Positions 8,893 to 17,508 of a stretch of 64,000 nt of DNA are shown one piece after another. The DNA comes from Bryobacterales bacterium (GTDB lineage Bacteria; Acidobacteriota; Terriglobia; Bryobacterales; Bryobacteraceae): assembly GCA_003135055.1 (NCBI GenBank), contig PLDF01000349.1:1-64000 (forward strand), in the 5' to 3' direction. Under the pieces are notes generated by a model. It had not been told where the DNA came from and did no database searches. It saw only the letters and a list, made by a program, of their open reading frames with translations. Within the stretch, counting starts at the first letter, position 1; the number at the start of each line of letters is the position of its first letter. The position numbers and the translations under genes are program-made.

Positions 8893-9627
8893 TTATCGGT
8901 CGAGGCGGAAATTCACGGTGATCGGCGCGATCACTTCCACCCGTTCTCCGTTCAGTATGGGCGGCGCGTAAATCCACTGACTCACCGCGTCGATCGCCGC
9001 TTTGACTAACAGCGGATTGCCGCTGAGCGCCTTCAATTCGCGGATGTGGCCGTCGGTTCCAATCACGCCTGTGAGTTCCACGGTTCCCTGGACGTGAATC
9101 ATCCTCGCCATTTGAGGATAGACTGGCTCAACCCGATGGATCACGCGAGCCAGCTCTATGCTGCTGGTGCGGACGCGCCGGGGTGCGGTGGCCTCGGGCC
9201 CGGCGTCAGGCGGTTTCACTGCGAGCGGCCGCGTGGGAATCGCGGGCTGGGCATTCAGGATGCCTGTAAGCAAGCCGCCGGGCTCGCCGCTAGCCGGGCC
9301 GGGGCCTGGAACGCCGCCAACGACTGCGGGCGGCTCATCCACGGCCATGAGTACCGACGTCGGAATGCGCGTCGGCAGAGTGAAGCGCATCGGCGTGATG
9401 GGCGCGTGCGTTGCGCGGGGCTTGACCACCACGTCTGCGGGCGGCGGCACGGGCGCCGGCGGAGTGAGTAGCATCAGCAGAGCCTGCGGCTTCGGCATTG
9501 CCGCCGGCCAGATCATCGGCGCAAGCGCGATGAACGCGACGAATGCGGCTTCACCCGCGAAGCCCAGTCCGGTGGTCCATGCGCGGCGGCCTGCGTTGGC
9601 GCTCGATAGCGTAGCTTGTTCGAACAT
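8893..9627 (-). CDS. TonB-family energy transducer-like protein
   Basis: A 244-residue protein. There is a short cytoplasmic N-terminus, one membrane segment at about residues 20-50 (GFAGEAAFVAFIALAPMIW), and a proline-rich periplasmic spacer. The C-terminal TonB domain is recognisable by VEPVYPQMARMIHVQGTVEL and ends in VIAPITVNFRLDR. TonB proteins couple the proton motive force to outer-membrane transporters, but acidobacteria carry many solitary copies, and no ExbB/ExbD or receptor is adjacent. Confidence 0.85.
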   Translation of the reverse strand: MFEQATLSSANAGRRAWTTGLGFAGEAAFVAFIALAPMIWPAAMPKPQALLMLLTPPAPVPPPADVVVKPRATHAPITPMRFTLPTRIPTSVLMAVDEPPAVVGGVPGPGPASGEPGGLLTGILNAQPAIPTRPLAVKPPDAGPEATAPRRVRTSSIELARVIHRVEPVYPQMARMIHVQGTVELTGVIGTDGHIRELKALSGNPLLVKAAIDAVSQWIYAPPILNGERVEVIAPITVNFRLDR

Positions 9628-9833
9628 GGTTACTCTCCTTGTACGGACACACTTGGGGCCTCGTGCGCCCGGAGGTTCTAAATTGAGTAGGGCAGATTGC
9701 TAACCTGCGGCCGGGCAAGTTGCGGACCAGCTCTAGGGCGTCCGCCCCCAATTGGCCTCTTGTCTCTTCCCTCGACCCTCGCCCAACCTGCTCTGCAAAA
9801 GTAGACACCGCCTCACATGAGTAAGTTCCGGTT

Positions 9834-10424
9834 ATGATGATGTCGATGATCAACCGCGAACAAGCTTGGGAACTGCTCTGCGAGTTTACAAAAACCGAAG
9901 GACTGCGCAAGCACGCGTTGGCCGTGGAAACCTGCGTGGCCGCGTATGCGCGCAAGCACGGCGAAGACGAACCGAAGTGGGCGATTACCGCGCTGCTGCA
10001 CGATTTCGATTGGGAGATCCATCCCACGCTCGAAGAGCATCCGCAGAAGGGCGAGCCGATTCTGGCCGAGCGCGGCATCGACGAGGAGGTCCGCCGCGCC
10101 ATCCTCTCGCACGCCAACCATTTGGGCGTGAAGCGCGAAACCCCGCTCGAGAAGACGCTCTACGCCTGCGACGAGCTGGCGGGATTCATCACCGCCATCT
10201 CATACGTGAAGCCGCACCGCAGCGTGTTCGAAGTGGATACGGCGTCGGTGAAGAAGAAGATGAAAGACAAAGCCTTCGCGCGCTCGGTAAACCGGCAGGA
10301 CATTATCGACGGCGCGCAGGAACTCGGCGTGCCGCTAGACGAGCACATCGAATTCTGCGTCAAAGCCATGCAGGCGCGCGCCGAAGAGTTAGGGCTGAAG
10401 GGCACGATGGAAGCGGGCGCGTAG
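9834..10424 (+). CDS. HD-domain protein (HDIG type)
   Basis: A 196-residue soluble protein. The metal ligands of an HD fold are visible: LRKHALAVE (first His), then ITALLHDFDWE (the HD pair), and later ILSHANHLG. This points to a metal-dependent phosphohydrolase of the small HDIG group, substrate unknown. Two consecutive Met codons precede MINREQAW, and the start at 9834 or 9843 cannot be decided. Neighbours on both sides are on the opposite strand, so it is probably monocistronic. Confidence 0.85.
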   Translation: MMMSMINREQAWELLCEFTKTEGLRKHALAVETCVAAYARKHGEDEPKWAITALLHDFDWEIHPTLEEHPQKGEPILAERGIDEEVRRAILSHANHLGVKRETPLEKTLYACDELAGFITAISYVKPHRSVFEVDTASVKKKMKDKAFARSVNRQDIIDGAQELGVPLDEHIEFCVKAMQARAEELGLKGTMEAGA

Positions 10425-10505
10425 TTTAGGCGGTTGCCACTCAGTATGACTAGTCCCCCGCCCGTGAGATTCGGTGCTGCCGCAAGACCGCTTGCTCACG
10501 CGCGC

Positions 10506-10538
10506 GGCTCTGATCGGAGCCACGACCGTAAGGGAGTG
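10506..10538. repeat. Dispersed palindromic repeat, CGGAGCC family
   Basis: GGCTCTGATCGGAGCC followed by ACGACCGTAAGGGAGTGG. It is in the opposite orientation to the copy at 3339 and parallel to the copy at 34165. Confidence 0.6.
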
Positions 10539-10588
10539 GTTGCTGGCAAAAGCACAAAACCACCCGGTCACACCACCGCGCGCGGCGC

Positions 10589-10987
10589 TCAACCACCCTG
10601 TGCGTCCGGCTTGCCGGTACCCGCGGCGTCGTTGACGGCTTGCGAAACCGTGCCGGCCATATCGGCCTGCTCGTCCGTTGCGCCCACGCTGGAATCGGTG
10701 GAGGATGCCGATTCGGGCTTGGGGGCGGTTGCGCTGTGAGTGTTGCGTTCCACTACCACCGTGAAATTCTTCACCATGCCGGCGATGGCTGCGACGGCGG
10801 CAAGCAGCGGCGCGGCGATCACCCCAATCGCAGCCACCGTCAGTGGAATCTCCATGAAGGTGTGGCCGTTCTCGTCCTTAACGATGATGCGGCGCACGTT
10901 GCCTTCGTGGATGAGCTCCTTGATTTTGGCGGCTAGGTCTTTGCCGTGAACTTTGAATTGCTCGAATGCGTTGTCGAACTGGTTCAT
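10589..10987 (-). CDS. DUF4342 family protein
   Basis: A 132-residue protein. The N-terminal 80 residues fit DUF4342: KELIHEGNVRRIIVKDENG, then a hydrophobic segment (FMEIPLTVAAIGVIAAPLLA) that can span the membrane or pack as an amphipathic helix. The C-terminal 45 residues are Ser/Ala/Thr-rich and probably disordered. The function of DUF4342 is not known to me. It sits just downstream of the ADOP permease relic on the same strand. Confidence 0.75.
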   Translation of the reverse strand: MNQFDNAFEQFKVHGKDLAAKIKELIHEGNVRRIIVKDENGHTFMEIPLTVAAIGVIAAPLLAAVAAIAGMVKNFTVVVERNTHSATAPKPESASSTDSSVGATDEQADMAGTVSQAVNDAAGTGKPDAQGG

Positions 10988-10994
10988 CTCTCAA

Positions 10995-11547
10995 TTATCG
11001 TTCGAAGCGCAACGCGTTTGCGGGATCCACGCGGGACGCGCGCCGCGCGGGAATGTAATTGGTCAGGAAACCGATCGCGGCGACGCCCGCAACCACTGCG
11101 GCGTAAGCGGCCACATCGTGCGCGCTCACCCCAAATAGCAGCGATTGCAGCAGCCGCGCGGTGAACTGCGAGGCGATCAGTCCGGCAACGGCGCCGATGC
11201 CCGCCACCGTCATGCCGCTTGCGAGCACGGTTCGCAGCACCTGCGAGGGCCGCGCTCCCAGAGCCATGCGGATGCCGATTTCGCGCGTGCGGCGGCTCAC
11301 TCCGAATGAGATTACGCCGTAAATTCCGGCGGCGGCCAGCACAATTGCCACCGCCGCGAAGGCTGCGAAGAGCCACGAGTAGGCGCGGCGCTTCCAAAGC
11401 GAATGCTGGAGCTGCGCGGCCATGGTCCGTACGCCGAAGATGGGCAGGTCGGGGTCCAGTTGCGCGATAATCTGCCGCGCCGGCGCCACTGCTGTTTCGG
11501 GATCGGCGGCGGTGAAGAGCACGATGGCCATGACGGCGGCCGGCCAA
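10995..11547 (-). pseudogene. C-terminal fragment of an ADOP-type ABC permease
   Basis: About 184 codons of the last part of a MacB/FtsX-like ABC permease. It opens with the end of the periplasmic domain (LDPDLPIFGVRTMAAQL), then three membrane segments with the family motif RRTREIGIRMALGA, and ends YIPARRASRVDPANALRFER. Full-length members are around 800 residues, so roughly three quarters is missing. It follows directly on the stop of the PadR relic with no start codon of its own. In acidobacteria a PadR gene commonly precedes a full ADOP permease, which fits a large internal deletion of such a pair. Confidence 0.85.
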
Positions 11548-11904
11548 TCAGGCATATTCCACTCCGGTGATGCGGCGGATGGCCTCCACGAAAGCGTCCC
11601 CATCCGGTGCGGCGCTCGGCGAGAATCCGGCGGCCGGCGGCGGTGAGGCGATAGTAGCGGCGATAGTAGCGGCGGCGGCGCTGGCCGGCCTTTTCCACCC
11701 AGCGGCCGGAGATCCAGCCGCGATCTTCAAAGGCGATAGAGCAGCGGGTAGAGCGATGCGACGCGAAAAACGGACGCAACCGCCGGAGCGGGTTTCGATG
11801 AGCTTGGAAATCTCGTATCCGTGGCGCTGGCGGCCGTCGAGCAGCGCCAGAACGAGAAGCTCCGCCGAGCCCTTCTTGATGTCGCGTTCGGATTGCGGGG
11901 ACAT
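11548..11904 (-). pseudogene. PadR-family regulator with several frameshifts
   Basis: The ATG at 11904 gives MSPQSERDIKKGSAELLVLA, LLDGRQRHGYEISKLIETRSGG, a clear PadR N-terminus. The family continues in a second frame (RVASLYPLLYRL), a third (EDRGWISGRWVEKAGQRRR, then YYRLTAAGRRILAERR), and returns to the first for FVEAIRRITGVEYA before the stop at 11548. At least three small indels are therefore needed. A 12-base tandem duplication adds an extra YYRR to the wing. The open reading frame is destroyed, so the regulator is dead. Confidence 0.85.
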
Positions 11905-11950
11905 GTTGTTAACGATATATTGCCGAACAGCATGTCTGGCGAGCGCACGT

Positions 11951-12031
11951 GTTTGCGGCGCGCGCACTCATGCGGCGCACTCCGGCGTGCAGCGTTCACA
12001 CTCGCGTGAAGGCGTCTTTTGCCGCGCAAGG
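11951..12031. repeat. Diverged copy of the GCGTGCAGCGTTCACAC repeat
   Basis: Contains GCGCGCACTCATGCGGCGC and GCGTGCAGCGTTCACACTCG, followed by GTGAAGGCGTCTTTTG. It is alignable with the better conserved copies at 33065 and 50522. Confidence 0.55.
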
Positions 12032-12070
12032 CTCGCACTCCTGCGGGCGCCAAATCCTTCCGCCGCCGGT

Positions 12071-12591
12071 TCAGCCTCGAAGTTTCGGCAGCAACTTTCG
12101 AGCACGCGCCTTCATTGCCGGCGTCCCCGTACGGGAAGCCTGCTCCATGACGCCAATCGCCTCCCATCGAAGCTCCGGAGAACCTTGCGCCCATTCCGCG
12201 AGCCCTTGGAGGGCGCAAGTTTTCACAATCGAGCTACGGTCGCCCAGGAACTCTTTGAGCGGCGCAATCGCCCGTTTGCGTTCCGTAGGCGTCAATGGAA
12301 GCCGGGGAATCATGAGTGTAAGGCGCCATCGCAGTTCCGGTTGACCGGTTTCCCCGGCGAGGCCGAGCAGTTCCGCTTGGAAGGGATGCAGAAGCCCGGC
12401 TCTTTGCGCCGAAGCTTTCTCCGCCGCGTCGGCGGCGCGCATGCGACTGCCGGATCGTCGCACCATAAGCACTCCAGTAATTCCGCAAAGCGCTTTGGTT
12501 GGCCGAGAATCGGCGCTGCCACCTCATTCGACCGGCCGGGCGATCTTCGATCGCCGCCTTGCAGAATCGACGATAGCGTTGTTTGAGCCAT
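12071..12591 (-). pseudogene. HEAT-repeat-like protein, single frameshift
   Basis: The minus-strand ATG at 12591 starts MAQTTLSSILQGGDRRS and runs to ECLWCDDPAV near 12447. The protein then continues in another frame as RMRAADAAEKASAQRAGLL and stays open to the stop at 12071, ending KARARKLLPKLRG. Restoring one base at GTC-GCATG would give one continuous protein of about 173 residues with alpha-helical repeats (ETGQPELRWRLTLMIPRL). It is either a recent pseudogene or a sequencing error. There is no homopolymer at the site, which argues slightly for a real mutation. The function of the family is unknown. Confidence 0.75.
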
Positions 12592-12816
12592 TCGATGCTG
12601 CGAGCATTATAGCCGGGCTCGGCCTAAGGACATCGTCGCCCTGCAATTGCCTGCCGGTGAGCGGCCGGTCACACTCATGACGCACGCGCTGTACTCAACC
12701 GGACCCCAGCGATCAAATGAGTACGGCGCCCGAGGCGTATAGATGTTACTCTTCAAGCGAGGCCCAAGCCAGAAGCAACGTTGGCGGCTAAAGACATTGG
12801 TGAGAGGGACTTTTCG

Positions 12817-12972
12817 ATGAGTACGAAGAATAAGTGTGATCACCCGGCATGTAACTGTATTGCTCCGGAGGGCAAAGCTTACTGCAGCGATTCCTGCGAG
12901 AGTGCGAAGAAACTAACTGAATTGGCTTGCCAGTGCCAGCATCCGGAGTGCCAAGGAGAGTTGTTGAAGTAA
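12817..12972 (+). CDS. Bacterial metallothionein-like protein
   Basis: A 51-residue Cys/His-rich protein with the layout of bacterial (SmtA-like) metallothioneins: CDHPACNCIAPEGKAYCSDS, a following Cys, and CQCQHPEC near the C-terminus. It has nine Cys and two His. Such proteins bind Zn, Cd or Cu in the cytoplasm and buffer metal. The ATG at 12817 follows an AGAGGG ribosome-binding-like sequence at a suitable distance. No metal regulator of the SmtB type is adjacent. Confidence 0.9.
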   Translation: MSTKNKCDHPACNCIAPEGKAYCSDSCESAKKLTELACQCQHPECQGELLK

Positions 12973-13031
12973 GCCGCCGGCTTCGCGGAGTTCCGCGACG
13001 GTGTGCGGTATGTAACAAGAAAAGGGAAACC

Positions 13032-13325
13032 ATGTTTCATAAAAAGTTGATCGGAATTGTTTTCGCCGGCGCGCTGGCTTTTAGCGCCGCGGCTGCTGAC
13101 GTTGTAATTCGTCTTCGTCCGCCCATCGCTATCGTCGAGCATCGCGGGGCGCCTCCCAGCCGCGATCACGTGTGGGTTAACGGGTATCATCGTTGGGACG
13201 GCAACGCTTATGTATGGAGCCCCGGAAGCTGGCAGATGCCGCCGCAACCGCACCAACACTGGGTAGCGCACCGCTATGTTCACCGCAATGGCGGATACGT
13301 CCTGGTAGACGGCCACTGGCGCTAG
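13032..13325 (+). CDS. Secreted YXWGXW-type repeat protein
   Basis: A 97-residue protein with a signal peptide (MFHKKLIGIVFAGALAFSAA). Aromatic repeats follow: YHRWDGNAYVWSPGSW and GGYVLVDGHWR, related to YXWGXW lipoprotein-like repeats found in envelope proteins. The start at 13032 follows AAAGGGAAACC. It lies 59 bases after the metallothionein gene; co-expression is possible but not shown. Confidence 0.75.
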   Translation: MFHKKLIGIVFAGALAFSAAAADVVIRLRPPIAIVEHRGAPPSRDHVWVNGYHRWDGNAYVWSPGSWQMPPQPHQHWVAHRYVHRNGGYVLVDGHWR

Positions 13326-13506
13326 AGAGTGGGACAGACCATCGGGTTTGGTGGTCTGTCGTGCCTCGCTAGCACGGTCGCGGACAGAGGACGAATGGCG
13401 GTCGTTTGTCCCAGAAGCCGGGCCGCCACCCATTAATCGCCCGCCCGGCTTCTTCACTTCCCCCCCAAACTTACCGCCTCCAACTCGTCTAAGTCCCGAG
13501 GCGACC

Positions 13507-15191
13507 ATGGAAACCGTCCTGCAGGATCTGCATTAGGCCATGCGCACGCTCGCGCGGCAACCGACCTTTACCGCCGCCGCTGTCTTCACCTTGGCCGTGG
13601 GCATTGGCCAACACCGCCATCTACAGACGCCACCTTGTTGCGCACGCTGCCGTTCGCGGATCCCGGCCGCCTGATGAAAGTCTCGCTCACTGTTCCGCCA
13701 TCGCCCACCCGGCGCGCGCCGCAAACTGCCAGGCGACATAGTGTGGTCGTATCCGAAGTATGAGACCTTCGGCCATTTGCAAAAGGTCTACCGGCACACG
13801 GCGATCTATCGCACGGTCGACTTCAATCTGACGGGCGCCGGCGAAGCGGAGCGGTTGCGCGGCGACATCGTGGGCGCCGGTTACTCTCCCGTGCTGGGCG
13901 TGAACGCCGAAGCAGGCCGCACGTTTCTGCCGCAAGAGGACGCCGTCCCCGAGCGCGATTTCGTGGCCGTCATCAGCCGGTGAGGAATCCGCGAGGTATC
14001 GCGCCGGCGGCCTTGAGCGCGTCGGTAAGCTGGGCACGGGAGCCTTGCCACGGCGGTAGCAGTCTCACCGGCGCCGGGCTGATGATCAAAAGCTTCGGGC
14101 GGCCGATCGCAACCGGAAGCGGCGTCGATCCGGAAAAAGTCCTCACCGTACGCATCAATCTGCCCGACGCAGCGGCCGGCCACGGCGCGTCCCATGACGG
14201 ATCCACGGCCTTCTTCAGCGAACTGGAACAGCGGGTTGCCGGACTTCCGGGAGTCACTTCGACCGGGATGGCAAACTGCCACGCGCTCGCAGGCGGATGC
14301 AATGTCACCATCATCCGGTTTCGCGACCGTCCGCCGGTCCCTCGCGGCGCCGAGCCATCCGTCGGCGTCCTCTTCGCTTCGCCCGATTTCTTCAAGACGC
14401 TAAAGATTCCCCTGCTGCGCGGCCGCTGGTTCACAACCGCCGACCGGCAAGGCGCGCCGAAGGTTGTGCTTGTCAGCGACGTTGCCGCGCGCAAGTTTTG
14501 GCCGGGCGAGAACCCTATCGGCAAGCCGATCGCCAATAGGCTCGAAAGGCATCGTGGGCGACGTCCGTTACGGGCAGATGGACGAAGCGCCCAAGCCCGA
14601 CGTGTACGTCTCGTATTTGCAATCGCCGCGCAGCAGCCTGGTTTGTCTTCGCGCGCACCGCCGGGAACCCGCTGGCGCTCGCCGATGCCGTCCGCGGGCA
14701 GGTGCAATCGCTCAACCGGAATGTCCCGGTTTACGACGTCAAAACCATGACCGGGCGCACTCGCGAATCCACCGCGAAAGCCCGTTTCAGCGCGCTGCTA
14801 TTGGCCGTATTCGCCGCCATCGCGCTGGTTCTGGCCGCGATTGGCATCTACGGTGTGATGTCTTATCTGGTAACGCAGCGCACGCGCGAAATCGGCATCC
14901 GCATCGCGCTGGGGGCCCGCTCCTTGGACGCGCTCAAACTGGTGGTCCGGCGCGGCGCCGCTCTGGCGGGCGCCGGAATCCTCATCGGCGCAACGCTGGC
15001 GCTGGCGGCCACACGCGCTCTGGCCGCGCTGTTGCGCTCTGGCCGCGCTGTTGTATCGGGTGAAGCCGGACGATCCGGAAACCTACGTGGCGATCGCCGC
15101 CGTGTTGGGCCTGGTGGCCCTGATGGCGAGTTACCTTCCGGCGCGGCGCGCTACCTGGGTGGAACCCTCACAGGCCCTGCGTTCGGAGTAG
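13507..15191 (+). pseudogene. Decayed ADOP-type ABC permease, copy 1
   Basis: It begins METVLQDLH, then TAG, then AMRTLARQPTFTAAAVFTLA, the typical ADOP N-terminus with a nonsense codon where Tyr is expected. The rest is spread over all three frames: PKYETFGHLQKVYRH, GAGLMIKSFGRP, FFKTLKIPLLRGRWF, FWPGENPIGKPI, then QRTREIGIRIALGA. It ends with the remains of a WVEPSQALRSE tail at 15191. About 700 bases are missing compared with an intact gene, mainly near 13980. A 19-base tandem duplication (15015-15052) shifts the frame in the last membrane segments. Confidence 0.9.
15015..15052. repeat. 19-bp tandem duplication inside the ADOP relic
   Basis: GCGCTCTGGCCGCGCTGTT occurs twice in succession. 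Nineteen is not a multiple of three, so this duplication alone breaks the frame. Confidence 0.85.
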
Positions 15192-15260
15192 CGGCGAGCC
15201 ATGTATAGCCCAGCCGTATACCAGCGGCATTACGAAGAGCGTGCGATCGACGCGTTCGAG
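15192..15260 (-). pseudogene. Duplicated 3' end of cdsA
   Basis: Bases 15189-15260 match 17506-17577 with only a few differences. There the same sequence is the last part of the intact cdsA gene on the minus strand. Here it is followed by unrelated DNA, so only the cdsA tail was copied, together with the upstream ADOP 3' end. Confidence 0.85.
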
Positions 15261-15280
15261 TTGCCGGCCTGGATTGCGCT

Positions 15281-15495
15281 TCATCCAACTGGAATCTCGA
15301 CTTCGATCTCCTTTAGAAAAGCGGTCGGCGAGGCCTCAGCTTGCACACTTTCCCAGTACATCTGAATCGCCTCGGTGGCGCGTCGCGTCAACTCTTCCAC
15401 CGATCTCCCGGTGACAAGGATGGCCGGCAACTCGGGAACTGTGCGCTGTAGCAAGATTCGTCGCCTTCGATCAAAAGCGAATATTTCCTGATCAT
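15281..15495 (-). pseudogene. HicB-like antitoxin relic, one-base deletion
   Basis: A strong AAAGGAGG precedes the ATG at 15495, and the frame starts MIRKYSLLIEGDESCYSAQ, as in HicB-family antitoxins. The expected continuation VPELPAILVTGRSVEEL, then TRRATEAIQMYWES, is in the next frame and ends EIEVEIPVG at a TGA (15281-15283). The span is 215 bases, one short of 72 codons, so a single base was lost near CACAGTTCCC. No HicA toxin is adjacent. Confidence 0.8.
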
Positions 15496-15819
15496 TCCTC
15501 CTTTATTCTAGTTGGACCACTGGGACGACACTCGGAGCAGAGCGGGATACAGCGGCACAGTGTGGCGCTCACGCCGCGGGGTGATACCCCGAGGCTTTTC
15601 ACATGAGGATTGCCAACCCTTGATTTCAGCTCTGGTGGCATTTCAGATTCATGCAAGTCATTTGGAAGATGGAGTGCTCTGCATACATCCCGTCAGGCTA
15701 CCAGTTCCAGCTTTGCGGCGCTAAAGGCAAGAGTTTGAAACCAATCTGCTTTGCGTTGGCATTTTCATTGAGCTGCGAGGCGCGGGAGCACGCCAGCCAT
15801 CCGCTGGCTTACGGAATGA
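15496..15819. other. Gap without a supportable gene
   Basis: Short plus-strand frames here have no recognisable family and do not keep good codon use. The end of the gap leads into an ADOP permease fragment. Confidence 0.5.
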
Positions 15820-15960
15820 TTCTCCATCGCGACCGGCAAGCTGTTCGGCTTTCTGCCAGCGCTGCGATTCGCGCGTCTCGACCTCCATCGGGCCATGAAA
15901 GAGGAAGGATCTGTTTTCGGCGCGCGTTTCCGCCGGTCGCGTCCGCGGGCCGGCGCGGCG
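15820..15960 (+). pseudogene. Middle fragment of an ADOP-type permease
   Basis: One frame reads ATGKLFGFLPALRFARLDLH then RAMKEEGSVFGARFRRSR. This matches the conserved segment of ADOP permeases before the second membrane block (TGLLFGLxPALxxxRxDL). This segment is missing from copy 1 at 13507. It ends shortly before the secreted-protein gene at 16004. Confidence 0.65.
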
Positions 15961-16003
15961 CGCATTGCGGGTTCGATCCGGATGAGGGCCCTAGCTTAGC
16001 GAC

Positions 16004-17062
16004 ATGAATAAATCCTGGGTGCTGCTGGCGGCTCTCTCGCTTCCTGTGAGCGCCGCGGATCGTGTTTTTACCGGGAGTCTCGAACGCGTCAGGCACGCAT
16101 CGATCTCGATCCGGATGGCCGATGGCCTGGTGGTCGATGCCGTGCTGCCGGGCGGGATTGCCGTCTCTTACAATGTCGCCGACCAGGTGGAGATCACCTG
16201 CACGCCGGCCAAGACTGTGTATGATGCGCAAGCGGGGCGTCACTACCATTTGCAACTGAAGAGTCTTCGTCTTGTGCGGACGGCGTCGCCCGAGGAGCGG
16301 GCCGAGACGATCGAGTTGCTATCGTGGCAACGAGGAGAGAACCTGCTAAAGCTGCCGAGTACAGCCGTTCCAGCCGGAGAGCAGTCCGAACTGGATCGCG
16401 TGCGCCAGGCGAACCTGGAGTATCTCTCGAAGAGGGAGAATTTTGTAGCCGATGAGACGGCCAGGCGCTACATCAGCGACGATGCCGGGAAACCGTGGCG
16501 GCTTGAAGACACGATCGAGGATGAGATCGCTTTCAAGGAAGGTCAGCTCACTCGTGTGAACATCCGCAAGAACGGCAAACCGTGGGTCAAGCCGTTCGGG
16601 AAACTTCCCGGCATCATTTGGGGCGGTTTCGGCGCCCAGATCAAGCCGCTCTTCGACCCGGCCTGTCCCACCAAAATCGATTTCGCCGGAAGCCAGGAAG
16701 CGAGCGGCAAACCGGCGTTGGCGTACCTTTTCATTTCTCCGCCGAATGCGTGTTTCGGCCCATGTACATGGAACGACCACCTATATAATCCAGCCCGGAC
16801 CGGCCGCATTTTGGTCGATCCCGCCCGGGGCAGCGTCATCCGGTATGAGGACGAATCCAGTGGCTTCCCCGAGAAATTCGGGGTGGATCGGGTAATGTGG
16901 GGGGATTCATGGGATTACGTGACGATCGGAGGAACTTCCCACATTGTTCCCATCGCGTCGGACTTACTTGTATCCACACAGGGTGGTACAAGTTATCGTG
17001 TGATTGCGGAGTACAAGAATCACCGTCATTTTGAGGCATCGACGAATGTCACATTCCATTAG
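16004..17062 (+). CDS. Secreted protein of unknown function
   Basis: A 352-residue protein. The signal peptide is MNKSWVLLAALSLPVSAADR. A small beta domain follows (FTGSLERVRHASISIRMADG), then a charged helical region, and a C-terminal domain with an aromatic and Cys-containing patch (SPPNACFGPCTWNDHLYNP). I do not recognise a named domain; the style is that of Solibacter-type secreted proteins. It lies between two ADOP fragments, and a copy of its first 49 bases is found at 17099. Insertion or duplication brought it here. Confidence 0.75.
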   Translation: MNKSWVLLAALSLPVSAADRVFTGSLERVRHASISIRMADGLVVDAVLPGGIAVSYNVADQVEITCTPAKTVYDAQAGRHYHLQLKSLRLVRTASPEERAETIELLSWQRGENLLKLPSTAVPAGEQSELDRVRQANLEYLSKRENFVADETARRYISDDAGKPWRLEDTIEDEIAFKEGQLTRVNIRKNGKPWVKPFGKLPGIIWGGFGAQIKPLFDPACPTKIDFAGSQEASGKPALAYLFISPPNACFGPCTWNDHLYNPARTGRILVDPARGSVIRYEDESSGFPEKFGVDRVMWGDSWDYVTIGGTSHIVPIASDLLVSTQGGTSYRVIAEYKNHRHFEASTNVTFH

Positions 17063-17098
17063 TCTGCCAGCGAGTAGAACCCGATGTGGCTCTGCGGC

Positions 17099-17147
17099 GT
17101 GAATAAATACTATGTGCCGCTGGCGGCTCTCTCGCTTCCTGTGAGGG
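17099..17147 (+). pseudogene. Duplicated 5' end of the 16004 gene
   Basis: GTGAATAAATACTATGTG followed by CTGGCGGCTCTCTCGCTTCC matches the first codons of the gene at 16004. It encodes only the signal-peptide region, then breaks off before an ADOP 3' fragment. It is a paralogue remnant. Confidence 0.75.
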
Positions 17148-17188
17148 CAGACAACTCAGAAGCGGGACGGTTTTAGGTAGAGGTTTCG

Positions 17189-17508
17189 CCGGCGTGATCT
17201 CTTATCCGGTAACGCAGCGCACGCGCGAAATCGGCATCCGCATCGCGCTGGGAGCGCGCTCCATGGACGTGCTGAACCTGGTGGTGCGGCGCGGCGCCGT
17301 TCTGGCGGGCGCGGGAATCGCCATGGGCGCGGTTGGCGCATTCGGGCTGCGCGTGCTCTCGCAGCGTTGTTATACCAGGTGAAGCCCGGCGATCCGGAAA
17401 CCTATGTTGTGATCGCCGCCGTATTGGGCGCCGTGGCGCTGATGGCGAGTTACCTTCCCGCGGCGCGCCACCTGGGTGGAACCCTCACAGGCCCTGCGTT
17501 CGGAGTAG
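17189..17508 (+). pseudogene. C-terminal fragment of an ADOP-type permease, copy 2
   Basis: The frame reads VISYPVTQRTREIGIRIALG and continues to GAVGAFGLRVLSQ, then stops. Further ADOP sequence continues out of frame to the same tail as copy 1 (stop at 17506-17508). It aligns with 14849-15191. The tail overlaps the 3' end of cdsA on the opposite strand by 24 bases. Confidence 0.85.
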
